Assembly: GCA_040902845.1 (NCBI GenBank)
Contig: JBBDWM010000034.1
Location: 62,001-126,000 of the forward strand
From: JALYNX01 sp040902845
GTDB taxonomy: Bacteria > Actinomycetota > Acidimicrobiia > Spongiisociales > ZC4RG35
Direction of reading: 5' to 3'
Length of the DNA stretch: 64,000 nucleotides
Shown here: piece by piece, positions 8,209 to 16,156 of the stretch
How positions within the stretch are numbered: the stretch's first letter is position 1
How the letters are laid out: each line of letters starts with the position of its first letter
The notes under the pieces: generated by a model
What the model saw: the letters and a program-made list of their open reading frames with translations, nothing else
The model's database searches: none
What the model was told of the DNA's origin: nothing
Made by a program: the position numbers and the translations under genes

Positions 8209-8610
8209 CAGCTAACTGTCGCCCACGCCCACTGTGACCTGTACTGCGGGGTCTATGACCCTGCCCAGGCCAAGATCGAGGCGATGTCGGTGCTGAAGAT
8301 CGCCGAGAAGTACGCCAGCTCCGACGACGAGGTGTTCAAGGCAAGGGCCATCGCCCTTAAGGAGGAGCGGGCCGAGGAGGTCAAACATCACCTGATGGTG
8401 CTGTGGGCCGATTTTTTCACCGCCGAGCATCGGGAGCAGTTCCCCAACCTCGACGATCTCTTCTGGCGGGCCATCCATCAGGCGGGCGATGCCAAGAAGT
8501 CGGTCGATCCCGAGGACGGGCGCAAACTGATCGCCCTCATCGACGAGATAGCCGACGTCTTCTGGCAGACCGAGAAGGCGAAGGGGATGGGGGTTTACCC
8601 GCCCACCTAA
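8203..8610 (+). CDS. sodN: Nickel superoxide dismutase precursor
   Basis: A 135-residue NiSOD that dismutates superoxide to hydrogen peroxide and oxygen in the cytoplasm. A 9-residue leader (MRQLTVAHA) precedes the nickel hook HCDLYCGVYDPAQAK; cleavage before His10 exposes the amine, His1, Cys2 and Cys6 ligands. In characterised NiSODs hook position 5 is a conserved proline, but here the codon is TAC (Tyr). The four-helix remainder, including EEVKHHLMVLWADFF and EKAKGMGVYPP, is normal for the family. ATG at 8203 is chosen over the in-frame GTG at 8197 because AAGGAG sits 5 nt upstream of it. The fused maturation protease is divergent. Confidence 0.95.
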   Translation: MRQLTVAHAHCDLYCGVYDPAQAKIEAMSVLKIAEKYASSDDEVFKARAIALKEERAEEVKHHLMVLWADFFTAEHREQFPNLDDLFWRAIHQAGDAKKSVDPEDGRKLIALIDEIADVFWQTEKAKGMGVYPPT

Positions 8611-8813
8611 CTGGGCGGCTCCATCCGCTCCCCAAACATACGTGTGAACGTTGACTTGACCCGGTCCAAGATGCGCTGGGCCCAGGGGAACTCCTGTCCG
8701 ATCAGGGCCAGCCCACCGAGGATGGTCAGCACTCCAGGGCCGGGCGTGACGAGCATGATCATTCCGGCGATGATGAGGATGAACCCACCCACCACTCGTG
8801 CGACCCTGATCAT
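8607..8813 (-). CDS. Small PGPGW-type membrane protein
   Basis: A 68-residue protein with one or two hydrophobic segments (VGGFILIIAGMIMLVTPGPG, then VLTILGGLALIG) followed by a basic tail. The TPGPG turn between the segments is the hallmark of the putative transmembrane PGPGW family, whose function is unknown. The ATG at 8813 is the only start that leaves the hydrophobic core at the N-terminus. The gene converges on sodN and the two stop codons overlap by 3 bp, leaving no room for a terminator between them. Confidence 0.7.
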   Translation of the reverse strand: MIRVARVVGGFILIIAGMIMLVTPGPGVLTILGGLALIGQEFPWAQRILDRVKSTFTRMFGERMEPPS

Positions 8814-8896
8814 GAGGGGAAACGTAGCCGCGACTGGAGAGTGAGCGAATGAGGGTTCACCCTGGTTCGACCCCGGAAAAGGCTCCGGAGTTTCAA

Positions 8897-10534
8897 TCAG
8901 TCGAGGGCGTCGCTCTCCAGCTTGACGAACAGTGGCTCGACCGTCCCCAGGGCGGTCCCAGCTTCCACCGCCGGGCGCTCCCAGCTTTCGACCCCTCCGA
9001 ACAGGCCGAGCATCTTCCCGACCGTGGGCGTCGTGAACGGCAGATACGGGGACAGGGCGATCCTGATCCCTGAAATCGCCTGGATAGCGGTCCATAGGAT
9101 CGTCTCGGCACGTTTCGTGTCTTCCTTGACCATCTTCCACGGGGCGTTGGCGTTGAGGTAGACGTTGACCTCCGAAGCTGCGTCCATTGCCGCCCGTAAG
9201 CCGGCCCGCAACTCCACAGCTTCGATGTGCGAGGCCACCGTGGTCAGGGTCTCGTCGATGCTCGAGAGAAGAGCCTGGTCCTCGCCGGTCAACTCCGACG
9301 GCGTGGGCACCTTCCCGTCGAAATTGTTGGCGGTCAGGGAAAGGACCCGATTGACCAAGTTGCCCCATGTGGCGACGAGTTCGTCATTGACCCGGCGGAT
9401 GATCTCCTCGTCGCTGAGGTCGGTGTCGTTCTGCTCTGGGAGCACCGCTGCGATGGCGTAACGGAGCGCATCGGGCTGAAGTCGCTCGGCGTACCAGCCA
9501 ATCGACCGCCCCACTCCCTTCGACTTCGAGGCTTTGGCTCCCTTGAAGGTGATGTATTGATTGGCGGGCACGTCGGTGGGAAGGTTGAGTCCTCCGTAAC
9601 CAAGGAGCATGGCGGGCCAGATCACGGCGTGGAACGGGATGTTGTCCTTACCGACGAAGTAGTAGGACTCGGCTTCGGGGTCTTCCCACCATCTCCGCCA
9701 CGCCTCGGGATCGCCACTCATCTGCGCCCACTCCTTGGCGGCTGACAGGTACCCGATCACTGCGTCGAACCAGACATAGATCCTCTTGCCCGGCCCGAGA
9801 TCGTCAACGGGGACCTCGACACCCCACTCGATGTCCCTGGTGATCGCCCGATCCGGCATCCCCTCCTCGATCATTCCCAGCGCCCAGTTCTTCACATGGC
9901 GGCGCCAGGTGGTCTTGGATTCCAACCACGCCTTGAGCGGCTCGGCGAATTCGGGGAGGCGGAAGAAGTAGTGCTCGGTCTCACGCAGCACCGGCGTTGC
10001 GCCGCTGAGTCGGGAGCGGGGATCGATCAGGTCGGTGGCGTCGAGGGTGCGCCCGCAGTTCTCACACTGGTCACCCCGGGCTTCGGCGTACCCACAATGG
10101 GGACAGGTCCCTTCGACGTATCGGTCGGGGAGGAATCGCGCGGCCTCGGGGTCATAGAACTGAGTCGCAGTGCCTTTGAACAGGTGGCCTTTCTCCAACA
10201 GCCTCAAAAACATGTCCTGGGTCACTGCGTGGTGGTTCTCGGTCATCGTGGTGGTGAACAGGTCGAACGAGATTCCGACCGCCTCCCAATATCCGAGGAT
10301 CTCGGCGTGGTACTTGTCGACCACCTCCCGCGGGGTGATCCCTTCCTCGTCGGCGCGGACCGTGATCGGTGTGCCGTGGGCATCTGACCCTGACACCATG
10401 ATCACGTCGTTCCCGGCGAGCCGGTGATAGCGAGCGAAGATGTCGGAGGGGAGGTAGGCACCGCCGAGATGCCCGAGATGAAGGGAGCCCGATGCGTAGG
10501 GCCAGGCCACGGCGACGAGGATGCGACGGCTCAT
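8897..10534 (-). CDS. metG: Methionyl-tRNA synthetase
   Basis: A 545-residue class I aminoacyl-tRNA synthetase charging tRNA-Met. The HIGH motif is HLGH in SGSLHLGHLGGAYLPSD. A zinc knuckle follows (CPHCGYAEARGDQCENCG), and KMSKS appears as KASKS. The anticodon-binding domain is present; the C-terminal tRNA-binding extension of some homologues is absent. The ATG at 10534 places MSRRILVAVAWPYASG at the N-terminus as in homologues. An upstream in-frame ATG at 10564 directly abuts the stop of the EamA gene, so coupled initiation there is possible. No strong ribosome site is visible before either. Confidence 0.95.
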   Translation of the reverse strand: MSRRILVAVAWPYASGSLHLGHLGGAYLPSDIFARYHRLAGNDVIMVSGSDAHGTPITVRADEEGITPREVVDKYHAEILGYWEAVGISFDLFTTTMTENHHAVTQDMFLRLLEKGHLFKGTATQFYDPEAARFLPDRYVEGTCPHCGYAEARGDQCENCGRTLDATDLIDPRSRLSGATPVLRETEHYFFRLPEFAEPLKAWLESKTTWRRHVKNWALGMIEEGMPDRAITRDIEWGVEVPVDDLGPGKRIYVWFDAVIGYLSAAKEWAQMSGDPEAWRRWWEDPEAESYYFVGKDNIPFHAVIWPAMLLGYGGLNLPTDVPANQYITFKGAKASKSKGVGRSIGWYAERLQPDALRYAIAAVLPEQNDTDLSDEEIIRRVNDELVATWGNLVNRVLSLTANNFDGKVPTPSELTGEDQALLSSIDETLTTVASHIEAVELRAGLRAAMDAASEVNVYLNANAPWKMVKEDTKRAETILWTAIQAISGIRIALSPYLPFTTPTVGKMLGLFGGVESWERPAVEAGTALGTVEPLFVKLESDALD

Positions 10535-10564
10535 TAGCGCCGGAGGGTAAACGTCACCACGCAT

Positions 10565-11473
10565 TCAGCCGGCGGTGTCGATGCCGGGGACGGGGACGTG
10601 GCGGCTGGTTCGCTCGGTCAGAACCACTCCGCCGATGATCAGGATGGCGCCCACGACAACTGCGATGGTGAGCGTCTCTCCGAGGAATATCACGGCCAGG
10701 GACACCGCCAGGACCGGGACCAGGTACCCGGCCACACTGAGTCGGGAGGCCGGATTGACCTGGGCGGCGATCATGAAGGCGGTGAATGGGACCGCAGTGG
10801 CGAACGCCCCCAGAGTGATGAGGAGAGCCCACTGCGATGACTCAATCGCGATGAACGGAGTGGTGTCGAGGAAGGGCATGGCGATTACCGAGAGCGCGGT
10901 CGCGACGGCGAACTGTGGGATGACCAGGCCGTCTCCGCCGACCTCCAACGCAAAGCGACGCGTGAGCGCTCCCCCGATCCCGGCGAGACAGACGGCAGCC
11001 AACGAAAGGGCGACACCACGCCACAGGTTGCCGACGCCCTCCAATGCGCCTCCACCCACCCCGACCAGGATCCCGGTTCCGATCAGTGAAACGATAAGCC
11101 CCGGTATTGATCGCGGGTTGAACGGTTCCCCTTCGACCAGGAAGTGCGCTGCTCCGACGGTTGCGCCCGGGATAAGGGCGACCATGAGCCCACCGAGGCT
11201 CACTGGAAGGTCGACCAGCCCCATGGTGAACAGGGTATTGGGGAGGGCCAACGCCACTCCGCCGAGGAGGAGGCCCCTGACCCAATGACGACGATCGAAG
11301 TTGCGAAACCGCGTCCAGAAAGGTGAGACCGCTAGGAGGATGACCAGAGCGATGCCGAATCGAAACGGGACCACGGTGAAGGCGGATACGCCGCTGTTCA
11401 AGAGGGCCCGCGTGAGGACGGCAGCCGAGGCCCACCCGAAAGTTGCAACCACAATCGGGGTCCAAGGACTCAT
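10565..11473 (-). CDS. EamA/DMT family transporter
   Basis: A 302-residue membrane protein with about ten transmembrane helices arranged as two EamA repeats (about residues 5-135 and 145-290). The drug/metabolite transporter signature includes FGWASAAVLTRALL in helix 1 and the conserved second-repeat end SLAVIFLGETLTIAVVVGAI. Such proteins export metabolites or drugs; no substrate can be inferred. It is transcribed just ahead of metG with no gap, so the two probably share a transcript. Confidence 0.85.
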   Translation of the reverse strand: MSPWTPIVVATFGWASAAVLTRALLNSGVSAFTVVPFRFGIALVILLAVSPFWTRFRNFDRRHWVRGLLLGGVALALPNTLFTMGLVDLPVSLGGLMVALIPGATVGAAHFLVEGEPFNPRSIPGLIVSLIGTGILVGVGGGALEGVGNLWRGVALSLAAVCLAGIGGALTRRFALEVGGDGLVIPQFAVATALSVIAMPFLDTTPFIAIESSQWALLITLGAFATAVPFTAFMIAAQVNPASRLSVAGYLVPVLAVSLAVIFLGETLTIAVVVGAILIIGGVVLTERTSRHVPVPGIDTAG

Positions 11474-11533
11474 GAATCCGGCACGCTAACTGTGGCCTCT
11501 CATAGTCCTAAAAGGAAAGAGCCTGGTTACCGA

Positions 11534-11539
11534 TAACCT
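11534..11539 (+). promoter_or_regulatory. Candidate leaderless -10 box (TAACCT)
   Basis: TAACCT is separated by exactly 6 nt (GAGGAC) from the ATG at 11546, so transcription would begin at or beside the start codon. The GAGGAC stretch could instead be a weak ribosome site. Confidence 0.5.
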
Positions 11540-11545
11540 GAGGAC

Positions 11546-12634
11546 ATGACCAAGCGTTCCCTTTCCCTCGTCGCAGTCCTGGCCGTCGTTCTGGCCGCCT
11601 GCGCGGGGACAACCGAAACCACTTCCACCGCTGGCTCCGACAGCACATCCACTTCTGGGCCGCCTTCGGCTGACGCCGTCCTGCTCAGCTACACCTTGAC
11701 GGCCGGTGACGAGTTCCAGTACGAGGTCGGGCTCGACCAGCACATCGAGCTCGCGGCTTCCGGAGACGCTGCGGCCATGGGAGATGAGGAGATGCCTGGT
11801 GAGGCATCTGTCGACATCTCGGGAACCGCGGTCTTCACCCACACCGTGGCCGACGGTCCCGAAGCCGGCACGTACGAGATCCACATAGTCGGTGAGTTCG
11901 CGGACGTCTCGGTGACTGGGACCATCGACGGCGAGCCCGTCGACTCCACTCAGGTGCCCGACTTCGCATCCATGGAGCCGGTCGACGTGACTGTGGTGGT
12001 CGACGAGCAAGGCAATGTGATCAGCGCCGGTGGTGAAGACCTCGAGGATCCACTTGGCGGCATGTTCGGCGACCTCGGGTCCATGGGCAGCGGTGCCCCT
12101 GCGCCCGGTCTCGATCCGGGTCAGTTCGTCGGCCCCCTCTTCTCCGATGAGGAGGTGGCCGTGGGAGACACCTGGTCGGATGAGGTCGAAACGCCCGGTC
12201 TCGATGAGGAGCCGTTGGTGACCAGTGTCACCAACACGATCACGGGTATCGATCAGTTCGACGGAGTGGAGGTCTATGTGATCGACAGCACGTCAACCAC
12301 CTCTCCGATCGAGTTCGACCTGGCCGAGCTCTTCCGTGGTCTGTTCGGCGCCTTCATGCCGGCGGAGGCCACAGCCGAGGAGACCGCCGAGTTCGAGGAG
12401 CTGATGAGCCAGCTCAGGTTCATGATCACGATCGACGAAGCAACCTCGGACGGAACTTCCCGGTTCGACGCCGAAGCGGGTGTCACCCGGCAATCTGAGA
12501 CAACCGCCGCCGCCCATATCGTCATGGACATGATGATCCCCGACGAGGCGACCGGTGAGATGATCGGCTTCCAGATGGAAATGACGATCGACCAGGACGT
12601 GACCTACCACCTGATCTCAGGCCCGACCGTCTAG
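11546..12634 (+). CDS. Lipoprotein of unknown function
   Basis: A 362-residue lipoprotein. The signal peptide MTKRSLSLVAVLAVVLAACA ends in a lipobox (LAAC, Cys19), followed by a Ser/Thr-rich linker (about 22-45). The remainder is acidic and predicted extracytoplasmic, with YTLTAGDEFQYEVGLDQHIE near the start and a repeated beta-strand-like pattern (DISGTAVFTHTVADGPEAGT, FQMEMTIDQDVTYHL). This layout resembles DUF6263-like lipoproteins, but the assignment is weak. It is a single gene with its own leaderless-type promoter. No enzyme motif was seen. Confidence 0.75.
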   Translation: MTKRSLSLVAVLAVVLAACAGTTETTSTAGSDSTSTSGPPSADAVLLSYTLTAGDEFQYEVGLDQHIELAASGDAAAMGDEEMPGEASVDISGTAVFTHTVADGPEAGTYEIHIVGEFADVSVTGTIDGEPVDSTQVPDFASMEPVDVTVVVDEQGNVISAGGEDLEDPLGGMFGDLGSMGSGAPAPGLDPGQFVGPLFSDEEVAVGDTWSDEVETPGLDEEPLVTSVTNTITGIDQFDGVEVYVIDSTSTTSPIEFDLAELFRGLFGAFMPAEATAEETAEFEELMSQLRFMITIDEATSDGTSRFDAEAGVTRQSETTAAAHIVMDMMIPDEATGEMIGFQMEMTIDQDVTYHLISGPTV

Positions 12635-12639
12635 GGGCG

Positions 12640-12771
12640 CCCCCTCCCCCAACGGCAAGCCCGGTTGGCGTTGTCCCCCCTTTCTGAAGGGGGGACCGCC
12701 TGAGCGCAGCGAAGGCGAGGGGGGTTTGCCACACGCGGTTGGGGGCACCCTGAGGCGAGGACGCTCGTCCT
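12640..12771. repeat. REP-like GC-rich palindrome cluster (site A)
   Basis: Intergenic DNA before deoC holds several inverted repeats: CCCCCCTT/AAGGGGGG (12675-12682 and 12687-12694), CGCCT/AGGCG around GAGCGCAGCGA (about 12697-12717), and AGGACG/CGTCCT (12758-12763 and 12766-12771). The run ending AGGGGGGTTT and the AGCG-rich loop recur in altered form near 51.2 and 58.0 kb, so this looks like a member of a dispersed repeat family. It may also end transcription of the upstream lipoprotein gene. Confidence 0.5.
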
Positions 12772-12789
12772 TGTACCATTGACCCGGCT

Positions 12790-13743
12790 GTGACTCTCGC
12801 CCCTGCCCGCACCTCGATCCTGCCCGATCGGATCACGACACCGACGCTGCGCTCCTTCTTGCGCTCCGTGCCTTCTGTCGATGAGGTCGGGGCCAACGAG
12901 CGGGTGGCCGCTCTCTCCACACGGTCCATCAAACGTGAGTCGAAGCGGGCCGCCCTCGACCTGATCACCCAGATGATCGATCTGACCACTCTGGAGGGGA
13001 AGGACACCCCGGGCAAGGTGGCTCAGATGTCGGCCAAGGCGATCCGCCCCGATCCTCTGGATCCCAGCGTCCCTTCCGTGGCCGCCGTGTGTGTCTATCC
13101 CAACATGGTCAAGTACGCGGTGGCGGCGACCGAAGGCTCCAGCGTCAAGGTGGCCAGCGTCGCGACCTACTTCCCATCAGGCCTGGTAGAGACCGACCTC
13201 AAGGTGGAAGAGGTGTCCCGGGTGGTTCGGCTGGGCGCCGACGAGGTGGACATGGTGATCGACCGGGGTGCCTTCCTCGGTGGGGAGTACTTCAAAGTCT
13301 TCGACGAGATCCGTCGGGTCAAGGATGCCTGCGGGGATGCCCATCTCAAGGTGATCCTGGAGACCGGCGAATTGGTCACCCTCGACAATGTCCGTCAGGC
13401 CTCGTTGCTGGCCATGGCTGCCGGAGCCGACTTCATCAAGACCTCTACTGGCAAAGTGCAGCCGGCGGCGACTCTTCCGGTCACCCTGGTCATGCTGGAA
13501 GCCATCCGGGACTTCATGGACGCCACCGGGGTGATGGTGGGTATGAAGCCGGCCGGTGGGATCCGGACGGCCAAGGACGCCATCCGCTACCTCGTGGTCC
13601 TCAACGAGACTTTGGGTGAGGCTTGGATGACCCCCGACTGGTTCCGGTTTGGCGCCTCGACCCTACTCAATGACGTCCTGATGCAGATCCGCTGGCTGCA
13701 GACCGGTCGCTACTCATCCCCCGACTACTTCACCAAGGACTGA
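12790..13743 (+). CDS. deoC: Deoxyribose-phosphate aldolase
   Basis: A 317-residue class I aldolase that splits 2-deoxyribose-5-phosphate into acetaldehyde and glyceraldehyde-3-phosphate in deoxynucleoside catabolism. The Schiff-base lysine is the first Lys in FIKTSTGK; other family segments are CVYPNMVKYA, EVDMVIDRGAFLGGEY, KVILETGEL and MVGMKPAGGIRT. It is longer than E. coli DeoC because of an N-terminal extension of about 60 residues, as in the longer actinobacterial and animal forms. The start is GTG at 12790. Two aldehyde dehydrogenase genes follow at 2 and -4 bp, so the acetaldehyde made here can be oxidised at once. Confidence 0.93.
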   Translation: MTLAPARTSILPDRITTPTLRSFLRSVPSVDEVGANERVAALSTRSIKRESKRAALDLITQMIDLTTLEGKDTPGKVAQMSAKAIRPDPLDPSVPSVAAVCVYPNMVKYAVAATEGSSVKVASVATYFPSGLVETDLKVEEVSRVVRLGADEVDMVIDRGAFLGGEYFKVFDEIRRVKDACGDAHLKVILETGELVTLDNVRQASLLAMAAGADFIKTSTGKVQPAATLPVTLVMLEAIRDFMDATGVMVGMKPAGGIRTAKDAIRYLVVLNETLGEAWMTPDWFRFGASTLLNDVLMQIRWLQTGRYSSPDYFTKD

Positions 13744-13745
13744 CC

Positions 13746-15224
13746 GTGGCCATCGAGATCGCAACCCCCGCAACTCCCACGCTGAAGTGGGAGTACGCCA
13801 GCTCTCGCGAGTCGGCCGACATCGCCACCATCGAGGACCGATACGACTTATTCATCGACGGCAAGTTCGTAAGCCCCAAGTCGAACAAGTACTTTCCGAC
13901 CATCAACCCCGCCACCGAGGAGCCGCTGGCCGAGGTGGCCGAGGCCGGGGAGGCGGATGTCGACGATGCGGTGGCCGCTGCCCGCCGCGCCTACACCGAT
14001 GTGTGGGAGCCGATGGAGGGCGCGGAGCGCGCCAAATACGTGTTCCGGATCGCCCGGATGATCCAGGAGCGGTCCCGGGAGTTGGCGGTACTTGAGACCC
14101 TCGATGGGGGCAAGCCGATCAAGGAAGCCCGAGATGTCGACCTCCCCTTGGTGGCAGGTCATTTCTTCTATTACGCAGGTTGGGCCGACAAGTTGGAGTA
14201 CGCCTTCCCCGGGGTGAGACCGAGGCCGTTGGGTGTCGCCGGGCAGGTGATCCCCTGGAACTTCCCATTGTTGATGCTGGCCTGGAAGGTGGCTCCGGCG
14301 CTGGCGGCGGGGAACACGGTGGTGTTGAAGCCGGCGGAGACGACGCCCCTGACCGCGTTGATCGTGGCCCAGATCGCGGCAGAGGCCGGACTGCCTCCGG
14401 GTGTGCTCAACGTGGTCACCGGGGCCGGAGCCACCGGGGCCGCGGTGGTCGGGCACCCGGATGTGGACAAGGTGGCGTTCACCGGGTCGACCGCGGTCGG
14501 CAAGCTCATCGCGACCCAACTGGCGGGGAGCCACAAGAAGCTGACCCTGGAATTGGGGGGCAAGGCGGCCCATGTCATCTTCGAGGACGCCCCGCTCGAC
14601 CAGGCGATCGAAGGTGTGATCAACGGGATCTTCTTCAACCAGGGCCATGTTTGCTGTGCCGGGAGCCGGCTTCTGGTCCAGGAGAACATCCACGACCGGT
14701 TCGTCGACAAGCTGAAGCGAAGACTGTCCACCCTGCGGGTGGGCGACCCGATGGACAAGAACACCGACGTCGGGGCCATCAACAGCCGGGCCCAGTTGGA
14801 CAAGATCACCGAGTTGGTCGATTCAGGGCTCGACGAGGGTGCGGAGATGTTCCAACCGGACTGCGTTCTTCCCGAGCGCGGGTTCTTCTTCAAGCCGACC
14901 CTGTTCACCAATGTTGCCCAATCCCATCGCATCGCCCAGGAGGAAATCTTCGGGCCGGTGCTTTCCATCCTCTCCTTCCGCACCCCCGAGGAGGCGGTGG
15001 AGAAGGCGAACAACACTCCGTACGGCCTCTCAGCCGGGGTGTGGACCTCGAAGGGCTCGAGGATCCTGTGGATGGCCGACCGGCTCAAGGCCGGGGTGGT
15101 GTGGGCCAACACCTACAACAAATTCGACCCGACTTCGCCGTTTGGGGGATACAAGGAGTCCGGGTTCGGGCGGGAGGGCGGGCGGCACGGTCTGCTGGCC
15201 TATATGGAATGGGACGAGACATGA
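13746..15224 (+). CDS. Aldehyde dehydrogenase, catalytic member of the deoC operon
   Basis: A complete 492-residue NAD(P)-dependent aldehyde dehydrogenase. The cofactor loop (GVAGQVIPWNFPLLMLAWK), FTGSTAVGK, general-base Glu in LELGGKAAHVIFED (about residue 268) and nucleophile Cys in QGHVCCAGSR (about 302) are all present. The GTG start is 2 bp after the deoC stop. Position suggests oxidation of the acetaldehyde from deoC to acetate, though a CoA-acylating product cannot be excluded. An unusual N-terminal extension (about residues 1-35) precedes the usual LFIDGKFVSP start. Confidence 0.9.
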   Translation: MAIEIATPATPTLKWEYASSRESADIATIEDRYDLFIDGKFVSPKSNKYFPTINPATEEPLAEVAEAGEADVDDAVAAARRAYTDVWEPMEGAERAKYVFRIARMIQERSRELAVLETLDGGKPIKEARDVDLPLVAGHFFYYAGWADKLEYAFPGVRPRPLGVAGQVIPWNFPLLMLAWKVAPALAAGNTVVLKPAETTPLTALIVAQIAAEAGLPPGVLNVVTGAGATGAAVVGHPDVDKVAFTGSTAVGKLIATQLAGSHKKLTLELGGKAAHVIFEDAPLDQAIEGVINGIFFNQGHVCCAGSRLLVQENIHDRFVDKLKRRLSTLRVGDPMDKNTDVGAINSRAQLDKITELVDSGLDEGAEMFQPDCVLPERGFFFKPTLFTNVAQSHRIAQEEIFGPVLSILSFRTPEEAVEKANNTPYGLSAGVWTSKGSRILWMADRLKAGVVWANTYNKFDPTSPFGGYKESGFGREGGRHGLLAYMEWDET

Positions 15225-16069
15225 GCCGTCTCGACGTTCGAAAGACCTACAAGCTCTACATCGGGGGCAAGTTCCCCCGATCCGAGTCGGGCAGGTCTTA
15301 TCCGGCCTTGGCGCCCGGCGGCGAGGTGCTGGCAAGGGTGGCCCAGGGGAGTCGCAAGGACCTGCGGGATGCGGTCCGGGTGGCCCGGGAGGCGGTTTCC
15401 GGGTGGGCCGGTGCCAGCGGGTACAACCGGGGCCAGGTGATGTACCGGATCGCTGAGACCCTCGAAGACCGCCGGGGGACTTTTGTCGAACAGTTGCACG
15501 CCGGCGGGGTCACCAAACGGGCCGCCGAAGTCGAGGTGGCGGCCTCGATCGACCGCATGGTTTGGTACGCCGGGTGGGCCGACAAGTTCGCCCAGATCTA
15601 CGGCAATCTCAACCCGGTGGCAGGGCCGTTCTTCAACATCTCCTCACCGGAGCCGACCGGCGTGGTCGGAGTGATCGTCCCCGAGGAGCCGGCATTGCTG
15701 GGTCTGGTGTCCCGTTTGGCACCGGTATTGGTCCCCGGAAATACGGCGGTGGTCCTGGCCTCGGAGACGTTTCCGATGCCGGCGATCACCTTCACCGAGG
15801 TGTTGAACAGCTCCGACGTCCCCGGTGGGGTGGTCAACGTCCTGACCGGGTTCAAGGACGAGTTGATCCCATGGCTGGCCGACCACATGGACGTCAACGC
15901 TGTCGACGCCGGGGGAGCCACGCTTGAGCAAGCGGTGCGGGTGCAACAGGGTGCGGTCCACAACGTGAAACGGGTGGTGCTGCCCTCACCCAACGGAGAT
16001 GGGCAGAGCCCTTACCGGATCGCCGCCTTCACCGAGACCAAGACCGTCTGGCACCCCAAGGGTCTTTGA
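15221..16069 (+). CDS. Truncated aldehyde dehydrogenase homologue, probable pseudoenzyme
   Basis: A 282-residue protein aligned only with the N-terminal NAD-binding part of aldehyde dehydrogenases: LYIGGKFPRSESGRSYPALA, then GVVGVIVPEEPALLGLVSRL, then VVNVLTGFKDELIPWLADH. The segment that should contain the catalytic Glu reads VHNVKRVVLPSPNGDG, and the cysteine loop and oligomerisation domain are missing. It cannot be a normal dehydrogenase. The 4-bp ATGA overlap with the intact upstream gene suggests 1:1 translation, so a structural or regulatory partner role is plausible. The gene ends cleanly with a TGA about 30 bp before the inserted IS element; the IS did not truncate it. Confidence 0.85.
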   Translation: MSRLDVRKTYKLYIGGKFPRSESGRSYPALAPGGEVLARVAQGSRKDLRDAVRVAREAVSGWAGASGYNRGQVMYRIAETLEDRRGTFVEQLHAGGVTKRAAEVEVAASIDRMVWYAGWADKFAQIYGNLNPVAGPFFNISSPEPTGVVGVIVPEEPALLGLVSRLAPVLVPGNTAVVLASETFPMPAITFTEVLNSSDVPGGVVNVLTGFKDELIPWLADHMDVNAVDAGGATLEQAVRVQQGAVHNVKRVVLPSPNGDGQSPYRIAAFTETKTVWHPKGL

Positions 16070-16101
16070 GGCTCCGCCTGACGGATGTCGTGATTCCGCG
16101 C

Positions 16102-16109
16102 GATCTTTC
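16102..16109. repeat. Left target-site duplication of the IS1595-family element
   Basis: GATCTTTC directly precedes the left terminal repeat and recurs at 19313-19320 directly after the right one. An 8-bp duplication is the usual length for IS1595-family transposition, and an exact copy means the insertion is fairly recent. Confidence 0.9.
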
Positions 16110-16133
16110 GGTAACTATCCCTTGACTGTAGAA
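16110..16133 (+). repeat. Left terminal inverted repeat of the IS element
   Basis: This 24-bp sequence starting GGTAACTATCCC matches the reverse complement of 19289-19312 at every base. It contains TTGACT (16122-16127), which serves as the -35 box of the transposase promoter. Confidence 0.92.
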
Positions 16134-16150
16134 GCAAGTGGTTATACAAT
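16122..16150 (+). promoter_or_regulatory. Transposase promoter with -35 box inside the terminal repeat
   Basis: TTGACT (16122-16127), a 17-bp spacer and TACAAT (16145-16150) form a near-consensus housekeeping promoter. Six bases later comes the transposase ATG at 16157. The six bases, GAGGGG, may also serve as a ribosome site. Confidence 0.75.
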
Positions 16151-16156
16151 GAGGGG

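Noticed and set aside
12774..12779. TACCAT as a leaderless -10 box for deoC
   Set aside because: The gap to the GTG is 10 nt, longer than the 6-8 nt seen elsewhere, so it was not counted.
14180..15220. Upstream extension of the second aldehyde dehydrogenase frame through the first dehydrogenase gene
   Set aside because: The extension is out of frame with the intact enzyme and lacks family similarity; the ATG at 15221 is the natural start.
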